DNA of 27,818 nucleotides from an uncultured Oscillospiraceae bacterium (GTDB lineage Bacteria; Bacillota; Clostridia; Oscillospirales; Ruminococcaceae). The stretch is from positions 1 to 27,818 of the forward strand of contig CABUAH010000015.1 of assembly GCA_902489475.1 (NCBI GenBank), given 5' to 3'. The notes beneath the pieces were generated by a model. It was not told the DNA's origin. It made no database searches and saw only the letters and a program-made list of their open reading frames with translations. Of the stretch, positions 1 to 7,777 are shown piece after piece. How positions within the stretch are numbered: the stretch's first letter is position 1; each line of letters opens with the position of its first letter. A program made the position numbers and the translations under genes.

Positions 1-2309
1 ATGCCCTTAGCATGACTGTTTATCATACCTACATCTGCCGTTGTGATAGCTCCGTCAGTCTTTGCATCAGCACATTCAAGCTTGTAGCCTTCAAGAATAT
101 TAATTCCCTTTGCGTGTGAGTTTGCCATGCCGACATCAGCTGTTGTTACCTTTCCGTCGCCGTTTATGTCGCCAAGCGGATTAAGATCCACATTCATTGC
201 CAAGTCGCTATCCGTAACTGTGACCTCATATGTTCTTTCCACATATTTGCCGCCGCTGATCTTAAGAGTGTATGTTCCTGCTTCAAGGTCTGCTATGCTG
301 TAGTTGCCCATACTCTTTGTATTTACAGAATACTCTGAGCCGTCAGACGATACTGCTGTTACCGTCATATCTGTTGTTGTATCAGAATCAGATACGTTTA
401 CCGCACCTGAAACTGTATATGTGTCAGGCTCAGGAGGTATCGGATCGTCAACCTCTTCGTATACGCAAAACTCAAGCTTACTATTGGCTGTAGCTACTAT
501 GCAGGCAGCCTTATCAGTCGAATCAAATGTTCCTGAAATTCCTTGCCAAATGTTTATCATTCCATTGCCAGTGCCATCGCTTGTTAAAACATTTCCTATC
601 TTAAGGTCAGAACTGTCAAATGTATAACCGTTTATGGTAACACTGTTTACAAGCATAGTGTCGCTGCTTCCCTCAGGTAAGTTTGCAAATCCCAAATTCC
701 AAAATCCGGTGGTTTCAAATTCAGGAGTAAGCACATAATCATTTGTACCTGACTTAACATTTATTGTAAATGTAGGATATTCTCCGGCTGCATCAGTATC
801 GCAATACTGGTACATAAAATCTTGGTCGCCTGTTGAAGTGATATTATAAATAACTTCTGTTATAGTTTTTGCAACCGGTTTTACATTTGCAGCCCTTCCT
901 GCTTCCTTAAGATTGAAATATGCATCTATAAGGCTATCATAAGCTGAAGCATACTTAGCACTGTCAGAATCAGCTACGACCTTTTCTGCATTTGTAAGAG
1001 CAGTCGAGAAAGGTTTCCATGTGTCAGCCGTGTAATCCTTTTCAACGCAAACCTTTGCAATAGAAATAGCTCTGTTGATATTCGCTTCATCTGTTGAATA
1101 CACGCTTACCATAGCGTCAATAAGTTCCGGGAACACGATCTTACAAGAACCTCTATTTATAAGACCGAAGCTGTTTGAAGAAGCTCCGTTGTCCCAATAT
1201 ACAGGAATACATCCATACTGCTTAGCGTATGTGAACATAGTATTTACCCAGTGCGCTCTGAAATATGTATTTCTAGGATCAGCACTTGATTTGTTGATAC
1301 AACCGCACTCACCGATCACAACAGGATAGCCTTGAGAAACGAACTTATCATAAACCTTCTTGATCTGACCTTCCATATCAGATTCCTTATTCTGATATCC
1401 TGCTGATTTATTAGGATCAGCTTCACTTCCCCATTGCGTATATCTTGTGCTTGTTCCATCACCGGCAAAATCCCACGGTCCGTAATAGTGAACCGACACC
1501 ATAATTCTCTTGCCGCTTATGCTGCTGTCCAAGTAATTATCAGTAGGTATTTTAAAGCTGTATCCTCCTTGCGGATAAACAGTCTGATCAATATCTGTGT
1601 TCCAGCCCGGTATCAACAGCCAACGCTTTGCATTGTTTCCGCCTGTCTGACGAACTGTATCAACAAAGATCTGATTATACGCATTAATGTTGTCATATGC
1701 TGAGAAATCCTGTCCGCTGTATTTACCGTCAAATTCTTCGTTCATTGATTCAAAGATCAAATGCTCGTCATAATCTTTAAATGTAGCCGAGATTTGTTCC
1801 CAACAAGCTTTATATTTTTCTTTGATCTCAACCTGCTTATCATCGGACTCCGCACATAAAAGCCATCCGCCGTCAACTGTGTAATATCCATCACCGTGCA
1901 TATTGATAATTACATACATTCCTATGTCATAAGCATAGTCAACAACTTCCTTTACCCTTGCAAGCCATGCCGAATCGATCTTATAGCCCGAAGCCTTATC
2001 ACCTATTTTACTCAAGTATGATACAGGGATTCTTATTGTCGAATAACCTGCGTCTTTAACTGTCTGTATAAGTTTCTTTGTTATCACAGGATTTCCCCAA
2101 GTCGTTTCACTAGGAACGCCGCCATTTGCAGCTTCGAGCTGGTTACCTAAATTCCAGCCTGCCGCCATAGCTTGTGTCATCTGTGTTTGATTCAAATCTG
2201 TAAATTTATCCGCTGCTCTTGTATCTGCCGCAAACGCAAACGAAGCACACATAGTGCTTATAGCTAATGCTGCCGCAGAAACAGCGCAAAGTATTTTTTT
2301 AAGTTTCAT
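1..2309 (-). CDS. Secreted GH5 endo-glucanase with FIVAR-like, beta-sandwich and dockerin-like modules (3' end cut by window)
   Basis: The open frame runs without a stop for 769 codons and leaves the window at base 1, so the C-terminus is missing. The ATG at 2309 follows a clear AAAGGAGG site, and a TATAAT box lies at 2341-2346. Residues 1-27 form a signal peptide. Residues about 35-395 are a GH5 barrel, with GWNLGNQLE near the start, the acid/base Glu191 in SMNEEF and the nucleophile Glu334 in VIGECG. The TWGNP and SVHYYGPWDF segments recall subfamily GH5_4, which contains cellulases, lichenases and xyloglucanases. After it come a FIVAR-like helical module (about 400-472), a beta-rich module that may bind carbohydrate (about 480-620), a carboxypeptidase-regulatory-like beta domain (about 629-707) and a dockerin-like domain from 713 with two calcium-loop repeats (DINGDGKVTTAD, DAKTDGAITTAD). 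It probably cuts beta-1,4-glucan chains outside the cell. The substrate is inferred; the GH5 assignment is firm. Confidence 0.93.
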   Translation of the reverse strand, partial: MKLKKILCAVSAAALAISTMCASFAFAADTRAADKFTDLNQTQMTQAMAAGWNLGNQLEAANGGVPSETTWGNPVITKKLIQTVKDAGYSTIRIPVSYLSKIGDKASGYKIDSAWLARVKEVVDYAYDIGMYVIINMHGDGYYTVDGGWLLCAESDDKQVEIKEKYKACWEQISATFKDYDEHLIFESMNEEFDGKYSGQDFSAYDNINAYNQIFVDTVRQTGGNNAKRWLLIPGWNTDIDQTVYPQGGYSFKIPTDNYLDSSISGKRIMVSVHYYGPWDFAGDGTSTRYTQWGSEADPNKSAGYQNKESDMEGQIKKVYDKFVSQGYPVVIGECGCINKSSADPRNTYFRAHWVNTMFTYAKQYGCIPVYWDNGASSNSFGLINRGSCKIVFPELIDAMVSVYSTDEANINRAISIAKVCVEKDYTADTWKPFSTALTNAEKVVADSDSAKYASAYDSLIDAYFNLKEAGRAANVKPVAKTITEVIYNITSTGDQDFMYQYCDTDAAGEYPTFTINVKSGTNDYVLTPEFETTGFWNLGFANLPEGSSDTMLVNSVTINGYTFDSSDLKIGNVLTSDGTGNGMINIWQGISGTFDSTDKAACIVATANSKLEFCVYEEVDDPIPPEPDTYTVSGAVNVSDSDTTTDMTVTAVSSDGSEYSVNTKSMGNYSIADLEAGTYTLKISGGKYVERTYEVTVTDSDLAMNVDLNPLGDINGDGKVTTADVGMANSHAKGINILEGYKLECADAKTDGAITTADVGMINSHAKG

Positions 2310-2418
2310 AGTTTTCCTCCTTTTTAATTAAAAATACACAATTATAATAACATAAAATCAACTTATTTTCCATTGACTTATTAGACAAATATAGTATAAG
2401 CTATTTATGCAATAGCAC

Positions 2419-2447
2419 AAAAACCGGCAGAAGAAAACTTCTGCCGG
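2419..2447 (-). terminator. Rho-independent terminator of the EF-G-like gene
   Basis: A perfect 10-bp stem (2424-2433 with 2438-2447) closes a four-base loop. On the minus strand it is followed by five T residues (2423-2419). It lies 8 bp beyond the stop codon of the EF-G-like gene and separates that gene from the GH5 gene downstream. Confidence 0.85.
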
Positions 2448-2455
2448 TATAATTT

Positions 2456-4534
2456 TTATTCTGCTGAATTTTTTAATATAACATCTGTGACTAACTGAGG
2501 AGGAAGCTGTTCATATCTTGCCATTTCAAAGTCAAATGAACCTCGTCCCTGAGTTGTCTGACGAAGATAAAGAGTGAAGTCCGACATCTCCGCCATAGGA
2601 ACGTCTGCAATAATTTCCGTCATTCCCTTTTTATCCGACGGATTCATTCCCAAAACTCTTCCTCTTCGCTTATTAAGCTCGCCCATTACATCTCCTGTAT
2701 TTTCATCAGGCACCATTACATTTAACGCACCGATAGGCTCAAGTAATACAGGATCAGCCTGACGCATACCCTCTTTGTATGCAATTGAGGCTGCCATTTT
2801 AAACGCCATTTCAGACGAGTCAACCGGGTGGTAGGAGCCGTCAACTAATATAGCCTTTAATCCTACAACGGGGAATCCTGCTAAAACTCCCTTATTGACG
2901 CTGTCCAAAAGTCCCTTTTCAACAGCCGGGAAGTAATTTTTCGGAACCGCTCCACCGAAAACCCTTTCCTCAAATATAAGCTTGTCTGAAACGCACGGCT
3001 CAAATTCTATCCATACATCTCCGTATTGTCCATGTCCGCCCGACTGCTTTTTATGTTTTCCTTGAACCTTAACCTTCTTGCGGATAGTTTCCTTATACGG
3101 AACTTTAGGAACTACAAGCTCTATGTCGATTCCGAAATCCCTTTTAAGCTTTCCGATAACGGTATCGTGATGAAGTCCGCCCAATGCGCTTAATATCATT
3201 TCTTTCGTAGAATCGTCCTGAACATAAGAAATAGTTTTATCCTCCGAAAGGATCTTTGATATTGCGGCGGAAATCTTGCTTTCGTCTCCGCCCTTTGACT
3301 TAACAGCCATTTTGTGACAAGGCTTAGGGAATTTGATTTTTTCAAGACTTACAACCCGCTGAGGATCACACAGTGTATCATTTGTCTCAGCATTTAGCTT
3401 TGTTGCAACGACTATATCTCCGCAAACCGCTTCCGCTGTATCCTCAGTCTTTTTACCGTTTAAGAATACAAGCTTTCCGATCTTTTCACTTGCCCCCGTT
3501 TCAGCATTAACAAGCTCCGTTCCCGATTTAAGCTTTCCGCTGAATACTTTTATATAAGACATCTTTCCGACAAACGGATCGGCAACCGTCTTAAACACAA
3601 ATGCTGACACAGGAGCGTTTTCATCACATTCAACTTCTATTGGCTCTCCGTCAGGTGTTACACCTATCTTCTTTTCCTTTTCGCTCGGAGCAGGCATCAA
3701 AAGAGAAATTTCTTTTAAAAGCATATCAACTCCTGCAAGTGTTGTTGACGATACGCAGGTAACAGGAGTAATTATTCCCTCGTTCATTCCCTTATGTATT
3801 CCGTCAATAAGCTCCTTTTGAGTAAACGGCTCGCCTGAGAAAAACTTTTCAAAAAGCGCCTCGTCAGTTTCTGCAACAGCCTCCGATACCGCTTCTATAA
3901 GTCCATCAATTCTGTATTCCATCTTCTCGGAAACCTCTGCTGTCGGCATATCGGTTTCCACAGCATTTCCGTTTTCATCATATTTATACGCTTTCATCTC
4001 AATGAGATTTACATATGAAACGATTTTTCTGTCCGCAATCACAGGCACAACAACAGGACAAACTGTAGGTCCGAATTCAGCCTTTAACGATGTCAAAACA
4101 TTGTTAAAGTTTGCGTTTTCATCATCAAGCTTTGTAACAACAAACATTCTCGGCTTTCCGGTTTCAACCGCATAATCATAAGCCTTTCTTGTTCCTACCT
4201 TAACGCCTGATTTTCCCGAAACGGTAATCATTACAGATCCGCTCGCAAAAATCCCCTCCATCATCTCTCCTGCAAAATCAAAAAGTCCCGGAGTATCAAG
4301 CAGGTTTACTTTAAAATCGTCCTTCTCAAGATATGACAGAGATGTATATACCGAACACTTTCTCTTAGTTTCTTCCGCTGTGTAGTCAGAAATCGTATTG
4401 CCCTCTGTTACCTTTCCGAGCCTATCAGACCTACCGGATTTATATAAAAGCGCTTCAACAAGAGAAGTCTTTCCCGATCCTGCGTGTCCTGCAACAGCTA
4501 TGTTTTTAATTTTTGTACAATCATATGCTTTCAT
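2456..4534 (-). CDS. Elongation factor G paralogue (EF-G2/FusA2-like GTPase)
   Basis: A translational GTPase of about 692 residues with the five-domain EF-G layout. The G domain has a P-loop (GHAGSGKT), DTPG, and TKLD in place of the usual NKxD. Domain IV carries HGQYGDVWIEFEP, and the C-terminal part has the EF-G-type GSYHPVDSSEMAF segment. The switch I stretch (SDYTAEETKRKCS) lacks the RGITI signature of canonical EF-G, which marks this as the divergent second EF-G found in many bacteria rather than the housekeeping fusA; rpsL, rpsG and tuf are also absent nearby. The role of this subfamily is uncertain. I chose the ATG at 4534 because an AGGAG site lies 10 bases upstream; the in-frame ATG at 4543 would sit only one base from that site. 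The gene stands alone, with its own promoter (4606-4634) and terminator (2419-2447). Confidence 0.9.
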   Translation of the reverse strand: MKAYDCTKIKNIAVAGHAGSGKTSLVEALLYKSGRSDRLGKVTEGNTISDYTAEETKRKCSVYTSLSYLEKDDFKVNLLDTPGLFDFAGEMMEGIFASGSVMITVSGKSGVKVGTRKAYDYAVETGKPRMFVVTKLDDENANFNNVLTSLKAEFGPTVCPVVVPVIADRKIVSYVNLIEMKAYKYDENGNAVETDMPTAEVSEKMEYRIDGLIEAVSEAVAETDEALFEKFFSGEPFTQKELIDGIHKGMNEGIITPVTCVSSTTLAGVDMLLKEISLLMPAPSEKEKKIGVTPDGEPIEVECDENAPVSAFVFKTVADPFVGKMSYIKVFSGKLKSGTELVNAETGASEKIGKLVFLNGKKTEDTAEAVCGDIVVATKLNAETNDTLCDPQRVVSLEKIKFPKPCHKMAVKSKGGDESKISAAISKILSEDKTISYVQDDSTKEMILSALGGLHHDTVIGKLKRDFGIDIELVVPKVPYKETIRKKVKVQGKHKKQSGGHGQYGDVWIEFEPCVSDKLIFEERVFGGAVPKNYFPAVEKGLLDSVNKGVLAGFPVVGLKAILVDGSYHPVDSSEMAFKMAASIAYKEGMRQADPVLLEPIGALNVMVPDENTGDVMGELNKRRGRVLGMNPSDKKGMTEIIADVPMAEMSDFTLYLRQTTQGRGSFDFEMARYEQLPPQLVTDVILKNSAE

Positions 4535-4605
4535 TGTATTCATACTCCTATCTATATTCTTTAATTTTATTCACATTCGACAATTATAATCAAAGCGTTT
4601 AGTTA

Positions 4606-4634
4606 ATTATATACTATTTAAACAAAAATTGCAA
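4606..4634 (-). promoter_or_regulatory. Sigma-A-type promoter of the EF-G-like gene
   Basis: On the minus strand, TTGCAA (4634-4629) and TATAAT (4611-4606) are separated by 17 bp, close to the vegetative consensus. It would give a leader of about 65 bases before the ATG at 4534. The AT-rich stretch 4544-4686 holds nothing else I can recognise. Confidence 0.7.
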
Positions 4635-4686
4635 TAGGTGAATTGTTATTTTTATAAAAAATCAATATTTTTATGCAAATTTGGTA

Positions 4687-4715
4687 TTTACTTTTGCACT
4701 TTTATGTGTTAAAAT
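4687..4715 (+). promoter_or_regulatory. Probable promoter of the acyl-CoA synthetase gene
   Basis: TTTACT (4687-4692) and TAAAAT (4710-4715) are spaced by 17 bp. A start near 4722 would place the whole structured repeat 4726-4870 in the 5' leader of the plus-strand gene starting at 4888. The match to consensus is moderate. Confidence 0.5.
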
Positions 4716-4725
4716 GTAAAAGCAG

Positions 4726-4870
4726 TTAAATAAGGGGGCATTGCCCCGTCATTCAACAAGCGGCACAGGGCGTTAGTTCCTTAGGATTTCATTTGGGGAT
4801 TTTAAGTCCCTACTGAAAGCCGTAGATGTAATCCGCCGCCTTAGAGTTGGGGGCATCTTGCCGCAGTTAT
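4726..4870 (+). repeat. Dispersed structured repeat, copy A (about 145 bp)
   Basis: This stretch is about 87% identical, by eye, to 27294-27440 in the same orientation. Both begin with TTAAATAA and a GGGGCATTGCCCC hairpin and end with GTTATA. The interior folds as an outer stem (GCGGCA with TGCCGC) enclosing two arms: a TTTCA/TGAAA stem capped by GGG/CCC, and an AGATGT/GCATCT stem. Most differences from copy B that fall in these stems keep pairing through G-U. It has no coding capacity. It ends just before the ribosome binding site of the next gene. It could be a miniature element derived from the ends of an IS200/IS605-type transposon, or a structured RNA. The repeat is certain; its nature is not. 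Confidence 0.85.
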
Positions 4871-4887
4871 ATTGGGAGGGATATTTT

Positions 4888-6528
4888 ATGCCTATTACAG
4901 ATATTTTAAGACAAAACGCTGTAAATTACGGCGATGAAATTTGTCTTGTTGAAATAAATCCTTCAATCAAGGAAAACAAAAGAAGGACATGGAAGGAATT
5001 TGAGCTTATCGAGCCGTCTGCTCCGGAGCATTACAGAAGAGAAATCACATGGGCAGTATTTGACGAAAAGTCAAACCGATTTGCAAACCTTTTGCTTTCA
5101 AGGGGAATAAAAAAGGGTGACAAGGTAGGTATTCTGCTTATGAACTGTCTTGAATGGCTTCCGATATATTTCGGGGCGTTAAAGGCAGGTGCACTTGCCG
5201 TACCGCTTAATTTCAGATATACCGCTGAAGAAATCAAATACTGTGTAGAGCTTGCAGATGTTGACGTTCTTATGTTCGGCCCTGAATTCATCGGAAGAGT
5301 TGAAGAAATTGCCGAAACTATCGACCGTGTAAAATACCTATTTTATGTAGGAGAGGGCTGTCCTGTATTTGCAGAGCATTATGACAGTCTTACGTCAAAC
5401 TGTTCGAGCAGCGATCCTTTCATAGAGCTTACCGACTCAGATGACGCAGCTATTTATTTTTCGTCGGGAACAACAGGTTTTCCAAAGGCAATTTTACATA
5501 ACCACGAAAGCTTGATGCACTCTTGCAAGGTTGAGCAAAACCATCACTCACAAACAAAAGACGACGTATTTTTATGTATTCCCCCGCTTTATCACACGGG
5601 GGCGAAAATGCACTGGTTTGGAAGCCTTTTGTCAGGCTCAAAGGCTGTTTTGCTAAAGGGTACAAAGCCTGAGTTTATCATAAGAACGGCAAGCGAGGAA
5701 AAATGCTCGATAGTATGGCTTTTAGTTCCTTGGGCTCAGGATATTCTTGATGCAATAGATAGAGGAGATATTGATTTATCTGAGTACGATTTATCAAACT
5801 GGCGGCTTATGCACATAGGTGCTCAGCCCGTACCGCCAAGCCTTATTAAAAGGTGGAAAGAAATTTTTCCGAATCATCAGTACGACACAAACTACGGATT
5901 GTCGGAATCTATCGGTCCGGGATGTTTGCATCTCGGAGTTGAAAACATTCATAAAGTAGGCTCAATAGGCAAAGCCGGCTACGGCTGGGAAGTAAAAATA
6001 GTTGATGAAAATTCAAATCCTGTCAAACCCGGAAGCGTAGGTGAGCTTTTAGTAAAAGGTCCTGGTGTTATGACCTGTTATTACAAAGATGAAAAAGCAA
6101 CAAACGAGGTTCTAAAGAACGGTTGGCTTTACACAGGCGATATGGCTGAAGAGGATAAGGACGGATTTATTTATCTTGTTGACAGAAAGAAAGACGTTAT
6201 CATAAGCGGCGGTGAAAACCTCTACCCCGTTCAGATAGAAGACTTTTTAAGAAGCAACGAGGCTGTAAAGGACGTTGCCGTTATAGGACTTCCGGACAAA
6301 AGACTCGGAGAAATTGCAGCTGCGATAATAGAAGTAAAACCGGGCAAAACGCTTACCGAAGACGATGTCAATGCATTTTGTATCGCTCTTCCAAGATACA
6401 AACGTCCGCATAAGATAATTTTTGCAGATGTACCGAGAAACCCGACAGGTAAAATCGAAAAGCCGAAGCTTCGGGAAATCTACTGCGGTGAAAGCGTTGT
6501 TGCAAAGCAAAACGAAATACTGGTATGA
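4888..6528 (+). CDS. AMP-forming acyl-CoA synthetase (ANL superfamily)
   Basis: A 546-residue adenylate-forming enzyme that would activate a carboxylic acid with ATP and load it onto coenzyme A in the cytoplasm. The AMP-binding loop SSGTTGFPK starts at residue 192. YGLSES begins at 336, with the conserved Glu at 340; YTGD is at 415-418, followed by VDRKKDVIISGGENLYP at the hinge. The catalytic Lys is probably K522 in PTGK. Length fits the family. The N-terminal part carries a short extra segment (around residues 35-52) before the usual ANL fold. The ATG at 4888 is preceded by GGGAGGG at a spacing of 7; a longer TTG-initiated reading from 4858 would start inside the repeat. The gene is monocistronic, with a terminator at 6573. 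The acid used cannot be told from sequence; medium- or long-chain fatty acids or an aromatic acid are possible. Confidence 0.9.
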   Translation: MPITDILRQNAVNYGDEICLVEINPSIKENKRRTWKEFELIEPSAPEHYRREITWAVFDEKSNRFANLLLSRGIKKGDKVGILLMNCLEWLPIYFGALKAGALAVPLNFRYTAEEIKYCVELADVDVLMFGPEFIGRVEEIAETIDRVKYLFYVGEGCPVFAEHYDSLTSNCSSSDPFIELTDSDDAAIYFSSGTTGFPKAILHNHESLMHSCKVEQNHHSQTKDDVFLCIPPLYHTGAKMHWFGSLLSGSKAVLLKGTKPEFIIRTASEEKCSIVWLLVPWAQDILDAIDRGDIDLSEYDLSNWRLMHIGAQPVPPSLIKRWKEIFPNHQYDTNYGLSESIGPGCLHLGVENIHKVGSIGKAGYGWEVKIVDENSNPVKPGSVGELLVKGPGVMTCYYKDEKATNEVLKNGWLYTGDMAEEDKDGFIYLVDRKKDVIISGGENLYPVQIEDFLRSNEAVKDVAVIGLPDKRLGEIAAAIIEVKPGKTLTEDDVNAFCIALPRYKRPHKIIFADVPRNPTGKIEKPKLREIYCGESVVAKQNEILV

Positions 6529-6572
6529 CCTTCAGTAAATTATAATTAACGCATATCTTAGTAAACAAATTT

Positions 6573-6598
6573 AAGCCCTCGATATTCGGGGGCTTTTT
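6573..6598 (+). terminator. Terminator of the acyl-CoA synthetase gene
   Basis: A stem of AAGCCCTCGA (6573-6582) against TCGGGGGCTT (6586-6595), with one G-T pair, is followed by TTTTT to 6598. It lies 45 bp after the stop codon. On the minus strand the same hairpin has only a short T-rich tail, but it could also serve the convergent gene ending at 6639. Confidence 0.8.
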
Positions 6599-6638
6599 GA
6601 CTTTTAACGAGAAATGCAATAAGAATTTAAGTACGAAA

Positions 6639-6998
6639 TCAAATAAGTAAGTATCCAAGTGCAAGCATAAGTTTGATATCTGCACCGTTTTTGTAAAGAA
6701 TGTAAATAAGTATTCCGATAATCGCTTTGTCCTCGTCGATGTTTAACTCATCTAAAATAGATTTGCCTGAATTTTTTTGTGTGCCGAATCCTGCCAAAGA
6801 ATTAAAAAAATTACTAAGCGGTGACGCAGCATGCCTTTGAAAATTGCTTTTCGGCTGAGGATTTGGCATTTGAACATTATTATTTTGAGAATTATTCGGC
6901 GGTGCGTCAGACTGCACAGGGTTAGCGCTTGCGTGCATCTGCCGCATTCTTCTCATAGCCTGATCTCGCAGAGTTGAAAAATCATCAGATGATGCCAA
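6639..6998 (-). CDS. Small protein with Asn/Pro/Gln-rich linker and hydrophobic C-terminus, unknown function
   Basis: About 119 residues; family not recognised. It has a charged N-terminal helix rich in Arg and Met, a low-complexity stretch rich in N, P, Q and S (about residues 28-55), and a hydrophobic C-terminal segment (DEDKAIIGILIYILYK, then LMLALGYLLI). I recall a similar C-terminal pattern (an acidic pair followed by a Leu/Ile-rich hairpin) in small clostridial proteins sometimes linked to sporulation, but that is a memory, not evidence. The start is most likely the TTG at 6998, eight bases after a full GGAGG; the GTG at 7005-7007 overlaps the ribosome binding site itself. The gene overlaps the end of the preceding gene (6985-6998), so the two are probably translationally coupled. 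Confidence 0.6.
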   Translation of the reverse strand: MASSDDFSTLRDQAMRRMRQMHASANPVQSDAPPNNSQNNNVQMPNPQPKSNFQRHAASPLSNFFNSLAGFGTQKNSGKSILDELNIDEDKAIIGILIYILYKNGADIKLMLALGYLLI

Positions 6999-7413
6999 GG
7001 AAGTCACCTCCGAGAAGACCGCTTTCCTTTAAAACAGGGAGCATTGATAATAACCTCAAAATTTTTATTACTTGGTCAACTTTAGCTTGCTTTTCATCCT
7101 TTAGAAGCGGTTTTAACGCAAGCAGCAAAGCCACATTCTTGTCATTTTTACCGCTTGCTTCAACCATTCCCTTAAGCTGCATTATTTTCCCTATATCTAT
7201 GTCAAGAGATGACGATGCACTGTTGTTATTATCGTTCCTTGGCGTATCCTGAGAATCTCCTCCGAGTATTTTGGAAATATCAAAGGGCGGATTTGTGTTA
7301 TCGGACGAATCACCGGAACCGAGCATTGACGCAAGCTCTTTTATTTGCTTCATGCTTTCCTCATCGTTTAACACTTCATTTAGCTTATTCATCAAATCAT
7401 CCGTCTTAATCAC
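6985..7413 (-). CDS. Small helical protein with low-complexity middle, unknown function
   Basis: About 142 residues; family not recognised. The N-terminal 30 residues are a charged helix. The middle is rich in Asp, Asn and Ser. The C-terminal half is strongly helical, with LLLALKPLL followed by charged residues and IKILRLLSMLP. There is no signal peptide or clear membrane span. The start is unclear: the GTG at 7413 sits very close to an AAGGG site, and the TTG and ATG codons at 7395 and 7392 lack a good site. It lies 24 bp after the gene that ends at 7438 and overlaps the gene starting at 6998, so these three small genes form one transcription unit. Codon use matches the neighbours, and the overlap with a strong internal GGAGG supports real coding. 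Confidence 0.65.
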   Translation of the reverse strand: MIKTDDLMNKLNEVLNDEESMKQIKELASMLGSGDSSDNTNPPFDISKILGGDSQDTPRNDNNNSASSSLDIDIGKIMQLKGMVEASGKNDKNVALLLALKPLLKDEKQAKVDQVIKILRLLSMLPVLKESGLLGGDFLGII

Positions 7414-7437
7414 CGCCCTTTTTTAAGCTAAATAAAA

Positions 7438-7674
7438 CTATTTTGAAAGCTTTTTATAAATCTCCTGAGCTTGTGGAGTAGATAATATTTTCTGTGCGAT
7501 TTTAGGATCACTCAAAGCTTTTGTTAGCTTCTCGGAATCCGTTTTGCTCATGCCGCTCATAGCCTGATCAAAAACACCGCTCTCAAGCTGTTTTTTCAGC
7601 GTTTCCGGCGATGTTCCGAGTTTCTTAGACGCAACAGAAAGCAATGCATCCAGCTGTTTGTCGTTTATCTTCAT
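7438..7674 (-). CDS. Small soluble helical protein, unknown function
   Basis: A 78-residue charged, helical protein. It opens with a helix (DKQLDALLSVASKKLG) and continues with several short amphipathic helices; it has no Cys or Trp and no membrane segment. The ATG at 7674 follows GGAGG at a spacing of six, so the longer frame upstream is not used. It is the first gene of the three-gene minus-strand set ending at 6639 and is divergent from the phosphodiesterase at 7778, sharing a 103-bp intergenic region with it. On the minus strand that region has a weak promoter candidate around 7715-7745 (TTGATT with TATTAT). I cannot assign a function. Confidence 0.75.
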   Translation of the reverse strand: MKINDKQLDALLSVASKKLGTSPETLKKQLESGVFDQAMSGMSKTDSEKLTKALSDPKIAQKILSTPQAQEIYKKLSK

Positions 7675-7694
7675 AATATACCTCCGAATAATAC

Positions 7695-7723
7695 TTGTAT
7701 TTAATAAAATCATATGTTATAAT
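7695..7723 (+). promoter_or_regulatory. Promoter of the YfcE-type phosphodiesterase gene
   Basis: TTGTAT (7695-7700) and TATAAT (7718-7723) are 17 bp apart. The -10 box is preceded by TGT, an extended -10 motif. The leader would be about 47 bases. Confidence 0.65.
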
Positions 7724-7777
7724 ATCTTGAAATATCCCATAATCAATGATAAACATTTTAGAAAGAAGCGATCATTT

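Noticed and set aside
1..180. Claim that the organism makes a cellulosome
   Set aside because: A dockerin-like domain alone is insufficient; no cohesin or scaffoldin is in the window, and related modules occur in bacteria without cellulosomes.
304..627. Plus-strand open frame of 107 codons inside the GH5 gene region
   Set aside because: The minus strand carries a continuous frame with recognisable domains over the same bases; the plus-strand frame shows no domain or ribosome binding site.
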